Source of the DNA: Phymorhynchus buccinoides
Lineage: Eukaryota > Mollusca > Gastropoda > Neogastropoda > Raphitomidae
NCBI GenBank assembly: GCA_017654935.2
Contig: CM065694.1
Span: forward strand, 5,171,985-5,235,984
Reading direction: 5' to 3'
DNA length: 64,000 nucleotides
A program made the translations under genes and the position numbers. The notes under the pieces were generated by a model. That model was not told the DNA's origin. It was given only the letters and a program-made list of their open reading frames with translations, and searched no databases. Positions 45,298 through 64,000 of the stretch are shown piece after piece; the stretch's first letter is position 1; every line of letters begins with the position of its first letter.

Positions 45298-46260
45298 TAA
45301 AAGCTCTTACAAAGATAAATACCCTGGCAGCATCCATCATACAGAGGCACAACACTAAAAAGTTTTTTTTTTTTTTACTTTGTTTCATTCTTTTTAATTC
45401 ATGTGCATATTATGATAAATTGATAGTTTACATTGAATGAAAATGAAGATAATTTTCAGAATACATGAGCACACACCCTTTTTTCCTTAGAAGAAGATAA
45501 GAGGGCAGATATGCAGTGTATGCACAACAAATTCAATAAATAGAATCAATAATTATCGATTGATCATTTTCACATAGAGTACTTTTTGAAAAAAATATTT
45601 GCATACAATTTATCACATTAGTAGGGGGGGGGGGGATCCACATACTCTTTGCAGCTAAAATAGCGTGATCATGCACTCATCTACTTTCATCAATGCTTGA
45701 TAAAGATGCTATTTGAACTAAGACATCTTTCATATTAAGCACAGCTTATTACATATTACAAATTTGCCATCTGGGCTGATGTCCTGCACAACCATTGAAA
45801 ACTTGAAATCTTTAACTTTATTTTTCAAGGATAAAGATTTTAGGCAATGCCTAGTCTTCCAATTTGTCCTTGGTATATATTATGCGAACATAGAATACAA
45901 ACATGGCAAGGCATAATATTACACATACTGATTTGAACATAAAAGGTAGCAAAGCAGGTGATATTATGATAAAAGATAGGTTGAAATACGGATTTATAAA
46001 ACTTGCATGTATACGCATATGCATAATTGTTAATATGCATTGAGGACGAATGAGTCTGATCAGGGCTGTGACAGTTTACGAGAGGTTTGGACTTCTGTCC
46101 AGACTGATCTTATTATCTAATTCTAGTATTTTCTGACGTTTCCCGTCTTGACAGCTACTCACCAGTGCTGACTTTACGTGTGTCATGTCAAGCACTGGGG
46201 GTGGAAAGTTTGAGCTATTCCAAAATCCTTCCTACTATGTGTATGTGTATGTGTATTCTT
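45298..46260. other. Intergenic, AT-rich
   Basis: No gene is recognised. It holds a T13 run (45,363-45,376) and a G12 run (45,624-45,635). Confidence 0.5.
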
Positions 46261-46261
46261 C

Positions 46262-46600
46262 TTCCGATTGAGGATGTTTATCCTGCCCCACGCCCAAAGT
46301 CTTCGTTTAGACTGCTATTGGCGCACAGGATGCATGCTATGTGAGTTCGTGTCATCCATTCCACCGGCACAACACGGCCTACTCGTACAGAATAGTGGAA
46401 TGGGCTTTAACGTGCGCGCAAGATCTTGTGCGTGCGTTCACACACGGGACCTCAGTTTTAGGTCTCACCCGAAGCACCAGGAAATCGGAGTAAAGCATCT
46501 TTCCCAAGGATACAACACCGTGACCAGCTGGGTTCGAACCAGCGCACTCGCAAACCCGTTGGATTACGAGCGGCGATTCTGACCAACCAGCCTCCAGTAC
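46262..46600 (-). mobile_element. tRNA-derived SINE, third family (shares central domain)
   Basis: On the minus strand the head is GGCTGGTTGGTCAGAATCGC, with GCTGGTTCGAACCC (B-box) about 50 bp later. Then ACACCG/GGTCACGGTGTTGTATCC and CGGGTGAGACC...GAGGTCCCGTGTG, the same central block as S1-S6 on a different head. This fits SINE families built on one deep conserved domain (the Nin-DC type known from molluscs; name from memory). Confidence 0.7.
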
Positions 46601-47990
46601 TGTGAATAAAAGACAAACGACGAAGGTATGGAATTATTAGTTTACGATCAATTAATATTATGGTGTTCACACTTTTTTCTCGAAATATCAGTCGTGGACT
46701 CATGAAAGTTTCATAACTTATTTTTGTGTCTTTTTCCAAACCCAATGGAATCTATCCTAAAGCATTGCAAGGGGAAGCAAATCGCCATTGCTTTAACATT
46801 TGTAACCAAAGTTAGTGACAATGGTATGTAAATTCCACCTGCTTACTCATGCGCACACGCACACGCACACGCACATGCACACACGCACACAGAGTATGTA
46901 CAGTACTTTCCTTGTTTTCTTGCTTTTTCTTCTTTATATAGATGGCTTGCTTTTAAAAAGCCTTTTTTGCTTTTTTAATGTCCATCTATGAATAACATTT
47001 TGACTGACACGCACACACACATGCACCCCCCCCTCACACACACACACACACATACGCACACATACAAGATATTTCAAATCACAGCTCATGCTAAATAAAT
47101 GTTAAGACTTGCAAAATACTTGATTTTGTATCATCAAACTTTATCGTAAGGTAAACCAAGATTCGGTTAATTTTTGAATGAAAATATGACAGAATCATAT
47201 TAATCCGCTTCAAAGTAGTATTTTGATACACAGTACAGTTATGTACATTGAATAAGATATGGACGGATTGACGAGCATATAAATAATACACATGGACGGC
47301 ATCATTAAACATGTATTGATTACAACAGATTGTTTTCCCCCCTTCAATAATCAATGCTTTACAACATTTTCAAAACATCGCCACACAGCTGTTTATTTTT
47401 TCTTTTGAAATTTATAAAACTGCAAAAATATAAAACAAAAGTGAACAACAAAAAACTGGATTAGTCTCCCATAAAAAAAATCGACTTTTAGCGTTCAGCC
47501 CAGTCAGCCAAATTCAAAATATGAATATGCATTAATTTGGGCACAGGCTGTAAGTAGATTGGACGGAATTAGAACACAGTTTATGATGAAGAGCCACTTA
47601 CTTAAGATGAGCGCAATCAGTTATACTGTAGCAGGACTCTGTTTTTGTAGACACATATGTCACAAAGCTAGACCACTAAATTGATAGTGAGAAATGTGCA
47701 GATCACATTATCTACATACTAAAGCATTTTTATGCTAATATACACTTAGTATTTCGCTTTCAGTTTCTAAAATGATACATTAATAGACGATGAATGATAC
47801 ATGTATACGAAATGCATATGGAAATTATATGAACACAGCTTGCAGCTTTTTCCTTTAAAAAACAACAACAAAAATATACATCTGTTATAACATACATTAC
47901 ACTGAAATAATTGAGTGCATATGCGCCATACAAAATAATAAGACTACGTATACCAATAGTTGCAGGGCACATAATAAAAAATAAAAGTTG
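46601..47990. other. Intergenic, CA tracts and AT-rich sequence
   Basis: CA-rich runs lie at 46,852-46,895 and 47,010-47,067. Nothing else is recognised. Confidence 0.5.
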
Positions 47991-47992
47991 AA

Positions 47993-48166
47993 TGGTCAAC
48001 TTAGGACGATGATTTGACCGCCAAGGGACAATCAAACCAGTAGAGGAGGGACTCATCTCCCTCCCTCTCCCTCTCTCACTACGCCCAACTAAGAATATCA
48101 CGTGCTAAGCCCCTACTGGCTTGATTGCCCCCTGGTGGTCAAATCATCGTCCTAAGTTGGTCATTG
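47993..48166. mobile_element. MITE with about 50 bp terminal inverted repeats
   Basis: TGGTCAACTTAGGACGATGA at the left and TCGTCCTAAGTTGGTCA at the right, with GATTTGACC and CAATCAA(A/G)CCAGTAG matching inward. 170 bp. Confidence 0.85.
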
Positions 48167-48325
48167 TATGCACCACACTATAATCAATCCACACAAACCT
48201 CATGTTTGCAGCTAAAGGGAATAAATCACCATATGCCACAAAAGAGCAACGACACTTTTCTCTCTCTCAAAATGGGTGCTTTATGTGCAGTAGTTGTGCT
48301 CCTTGCCACATGATGCAAGTTTAGG

Positions 48326-48474
48326 TACCGTGGAACCTCCCTTATAAGACTCCCTCCCATATAAGACCTACTTCTCTAAGACATTGCCCTTCTTTGTAAG
48401 TATTTAAATTACCTCCCTTATAAGACCTCATTTTGGATGATTTTTGAATGTCTTATAAGGGAGGTTCCACTGTA
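48326..48474. mobile_element. MITE family B, copy 3
   Basis: TACCGTGGAACCTCCC to GGGAGGTTCCACTGTA; TA at both borders. Confidence 0.85.
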
Positions 48475-48707
48475 GTAAGTTTCTTTATAATATAAAGAAG
48501 ATTCACACCACCTAGGATTGTGTGTGTTGGTGTACTGTACACAGTCAATAAGCAAAGTTTAATAGCCAGTCAGCATACCGGTGATTTGTTATTAGGCTCA
48601 CCACTATGATCAAGCATGTGTAAGCAAAGCAACATTCGTTCTAGAAATTGTCTTCACTCGCTTTTTCTTCTTCCAAAGTGAAGTCTCTTCAGCTGACATC
48701 ACATCAG

Positions 48708-48925
48708 TAGGGGAAGACGGGGTAAAAAGCGCATGGGCGGGTAAGAAGCCCACCCCAATTATCTCATGAAATGAAGCAAATTTCAGTCTCATTTTGCCCA
48801 TGAGACGAGCGTTAATGTCTAGCATTCGTCTCATGGGCAAATTTGACTGAACTTTTCTTTATTTCATGAGATAATTGAGGTGGGCTTCTTACCCGCCCAT
48901 GCGCGTTTTACCCCGTCTTCCCCTA
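48708..48925. mobile_element. Palindromic MITE family C, copy 1 (partner 59179-59396)
   Basis: It begins TAGGGGAAGACGGGGTAAAA and ends with the reverse complement. The arms of about 95 bp meet near ATGTCTAGCATTCG. TA borders suggest a Tc1/mariner-type target. It holds a minus-strand AATAAA at 48,858-48,863 that might serve CEP57. Confidence 0.9.
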
Positions 48926-48943
48926 CAGGCCTATAATAATGAT

Positions 48944-49059
48944 AGTAGAGTGGCACAGTGGTAGCGCGTTCGCCTCGTGTCAAGTAAACCTGAGTTCGAA
49001 CCTGGGTACAGGGGAATTTTCCTCTCACTTTGCACTAGACCTTACGGTCTGAACGTGGA

Positions 49060-49090
<31 letters not shown>

Positions 49091-49338
49091 CGTGTTCCCA
49101 TGCACTTAGCACACGTTAAACCCAGTGGCAACGAAAAAGTTGTAATTTGGTCAAAATTTACCCCCCCCCCCCCCCCTTTCCTTCCTCATCAGCTCATCAG
49201 TCACACAAGCATCGCATGCAAAAAAAAACCAATTAAACTGTGTGGCACGCCTCTGGCTGCGACGCGCTCTCCAGGTGCCGTGGGAGCAACCTGAATTTCA
49301 CAGAGAGGGCTCTGTGACTTATAAAGTACCTAATATCA
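48944..49338 (+). mobile_element. tRNA-derived SINE, copy S3, in the CEP57 3' flank
   Basis: The head, GTAGAGTGGCACAGTGGTAG, is on the plus strand with GAGTTCGAACCTGGG as B-box. The tail ends 55 bp from the CEP57 stop codon, so it probably lies antisense inside the CEP57 3' UTR. A C20-like run interrupts it near 49,150-49,167. Confidence 0.85.
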
Positions 49339-49392
49339 TTACACACTTTCTTCATCCATCCTTCCTTTTTCCCTTCTTTTTTTAAGTATCTT

Positions 49393-62072
<12,680 letters not shown>

Positions 62073-63320
62073 CTGTACGTGCACAACAGAGCACATCATA
62101 GCCATTATTATAAGATTGTAATGTCCATCTTCTCCTGCAGACTCTGCAGAGCTGACAGCACGCCTGCACGTGCACCACAGAGCACATCATGATCATTATA
62201 TCATAAGGTTGTAATGTCCATCTTCTCCTGCAGACTCTGCAGAGCTGACAGCACGCATGCACGTGCACCACAGAGCACATCATGATCATTATATCATAAG
62301 GTTGTAATGTCCATCTTCTCCTGCAGACTCTGCAGAGCTGACAGCACGCCTGCACGTGCACCACAGAGCACATCATGATCATTATATCATAAGGTTGTAA
62401 TGTCCATCTTCTCCTGCAGACTCTGCAGAGCTGACAGCACGCATGCACGTGCACCACAGAGCACATCATGATCATTATATCATAAGGTTGTAATGTCCAT
62501 CTTCTCCTGCAGACTCTGCAGAGCTGACAGCACGCCTGCACGTGCACCACAGAGCACATCATGATCATTATATCATAAGGTTGTAATGTCCATCTTCTCC
62601 TGCAGACTCTGCAGAGCTGACAGCACGCATGCACGTGCACCACAGAGCACATCATGATCATTATATCATAAGGTTGTAATGTCCATCTTCTCCTGCAGAC
62701 TCTGCAGAGCTGACAGCACGCATGCACGTGCACCACAGAGCACATCATGATCATTATATCATAAGGTTGTAATGTCCATCTTCTCCTGCAGACTCTGCAG
62801 AGCTGACAGCACGCATGCACGTGCACCACAGAGCACATCATGATCATTATATCATAAGGTTGTAATGTCCATCTTCTCCTGCAGACTCTGCAGAGCTGAC
62901 AGCACGCATGCACGTGCACCACAGAGCACATCATGATCATTATATCATAAGGTTGTAATGTCCATCTTCTCCTGCAGACTCTGCAGAGCTGACAGCACGC
63001 ATGCACGTGCACCACAGAGCACATCATGATCATTATATCATAAGGTTGTAATGTCCATCTTCTCCTGCAGACTCTGCAGAGCTGACAGCACGCATGCACG
63101 TGCACCACAGAGCACATCATGATCATTATATCATAAGGTTGTAATGTCCATCTTCTCCTGCAGACTCTGCAGAGCTGACAGCACGCATGCACGTGCACCA
63201 CAGAGCACATCATGATCATTATATCATAAGGTTGTAATGTCCATCTTCTCCTGCAGACTCTGCAGAGCTGACAGCACGCATGCACGTGCACCACAGAGCA
63301 CATCATGATCATTATTATAA

Positions 63321-63660
63321 GGTTGTAATGTCCATCTTAGAAATGTCCATCTTAGTCAGCCACACAGACAATAGGATGAAAGAGAGCGGGGACATCTGCA
63401 GAGCTGCCAGCAGCATAGGGGGGGGGGGGGGGGGGGGGGGGGGGGTAATGTCCATCTTCTACCTGCAGACTTCTGGAGGGGGGGGGGGGGGGGGGGGGGG
63501 GGGGAGCGGTCAAACCTACCTTGAAAAATAAAAAAAAAAATAGTCGGGGGGTGGGGGGGGGGGGGGGGGGGAAAAAAGAAAAAGAAAAAAAAAAAAGACA
63601 AACAAAAAAAAAAAAAAAGGAGGAAAGGAAGTAAAAAAGAAGAAGAAAGGGTTAAAAATG
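63321..63660. repeat. Degenerate exon-A-like fragments between poly(G) runs
   Basis: TCTGCAGAGCTG-like and TAATGTCCATCTTC-like pieces (63,340-63,475) are broken array units. They are separated by G runs at 63,418-63,445, 63,478-63,504 and 63,553-63,571, followed by an A-rich tract. No upstream CEP57 exon was recognised. Confidence 0.6.
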
Positions 63661-63667
63661 AAGGAGG

Positions 63668-63893
63668 AAGTGGTGGTGGGTTGCATGATGAGTGAGCAAA
63701 ACAGCGGAGAGCTGATGAATGATTGGGTAGGTGTGTGAGAGTTACTTATTTGTCTTAATGTAAATTTATGTTTCATATTTTTATTTAGTATTTTTATTTT
63801 GATATTCTCATGTTATTTTACACGGTGGAAGACAAGTTTCCATGTGCGTTGTACAATGCCAATGGACAATACAGAAACTTATGACTTATGACA
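63668..63893. repeat. Dispersed repeat, uninterrupted copy (partner 57672-58110)
   Basis: GGGTTGCATGATGAGTG... to AAACTTATGACTTATG. It supplies the empty site for the MITE at 57,773-57,958. Confidence 0.8.
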
Positions 63894-64000
63894 TATGTAT
63901 GTACATTTGACACATGTAGGTCCTATGTGTGTTGTATGTATGCATATTGTATGTATGTAATACTATGTTGTATGTATGTATACTGTATGCATGTAATACT
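63894..64000. repeat. Degenerate (GTAT/ATGT)n tract at window edge
   Basis: Repeated TGTATGTATG motifs run to the right edge; no gene. Confidence 0.6.

Noticed and set aside
48944..49020. Functional tRNA gene
   Set aside because: A- and B-box-like motifs are present, but there is no clover-leaf acceptor stem and the same sequence occurs in six SINE copies.

Overview
The window looks like nuclear DNA of a lophotrochozoan animal, most likely a marine mollusc and probably a gastropod. Three things suggest this: intron-rich animal genes, mollusc-like tRNA-derived SINEs with a shared central domain, and a very dense load of short foldback elements and (CT)n, (GA)n and (CA)n tracts. The species cannot be named from the sequence. 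There is no bacterial or phage content and no CRISPR array.

Layout. Bases 1-7427 are the 3' three-quarters of a decayed BEL/Pao LTR retrotransposon (gag to integrase plus 3' LTR), cut by the left window edge and broken by two frameshifts and one stop codon. Bases 8.0-11.9 kb are a degenerate 80-90 bp tandem array. Bases 12.3-15 kb hold nested foldback DNA and (GA)n tracts. Bases 15.7-18.9 kb hold two 5'-truncated non-LTR retrotransposon pseudogenes placed head to head. From 19,363 to 40,674 (+) lies a complete 13-exon cytoplasmic tyrosyl-tRNA synthetase gene (YARS1; the spliced CDS is 1,641 nt, 546 residues). Bases 40.8-49.3 kb are intergenic and filled with MITEs and SINEs. From 62,072 down to 49,393 (-) lie the seven 3' coding exons of CEP57, a centrosomal and microtubule-binding protein; the 5' exons were not found and may lie beyond the right edge. 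The two genes are convergent. Every exon junction of both genes was checked for GT-AG borders and reading phase, and all are consistent.

The two genes do not obviously share a pathway: YARS1 charges tRNA-Tyr in the cytoplasm, and CEP57 organises the centrosome. What they share is genome architecture. In at least six places a tandem repeat has been built out of an exon/intron junction itself, so that the authentic splice site is the exon-proximal copy of an array of decoys: 11 acceptors before YARS1 exon 4, 14 before YARS1 exon 12, 14 before CEP57 exon A, 6 donors after CEP57 exon B, and 2-4 donors after YARS1 exons 2, 3 and 7. In every decoy I translated, read-through meets a stop. This recurrent splice-junction minisatellite pattern is the most unusual thing in the window. 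Other notable items are a piggyBac-like TTAA MITE family with an empty site visible here, a U2-snRNA-like insertion with a 12 bp target-site duplication, a splice donor made of a (GT)n tract, and several near-perfect foldback hairpins.
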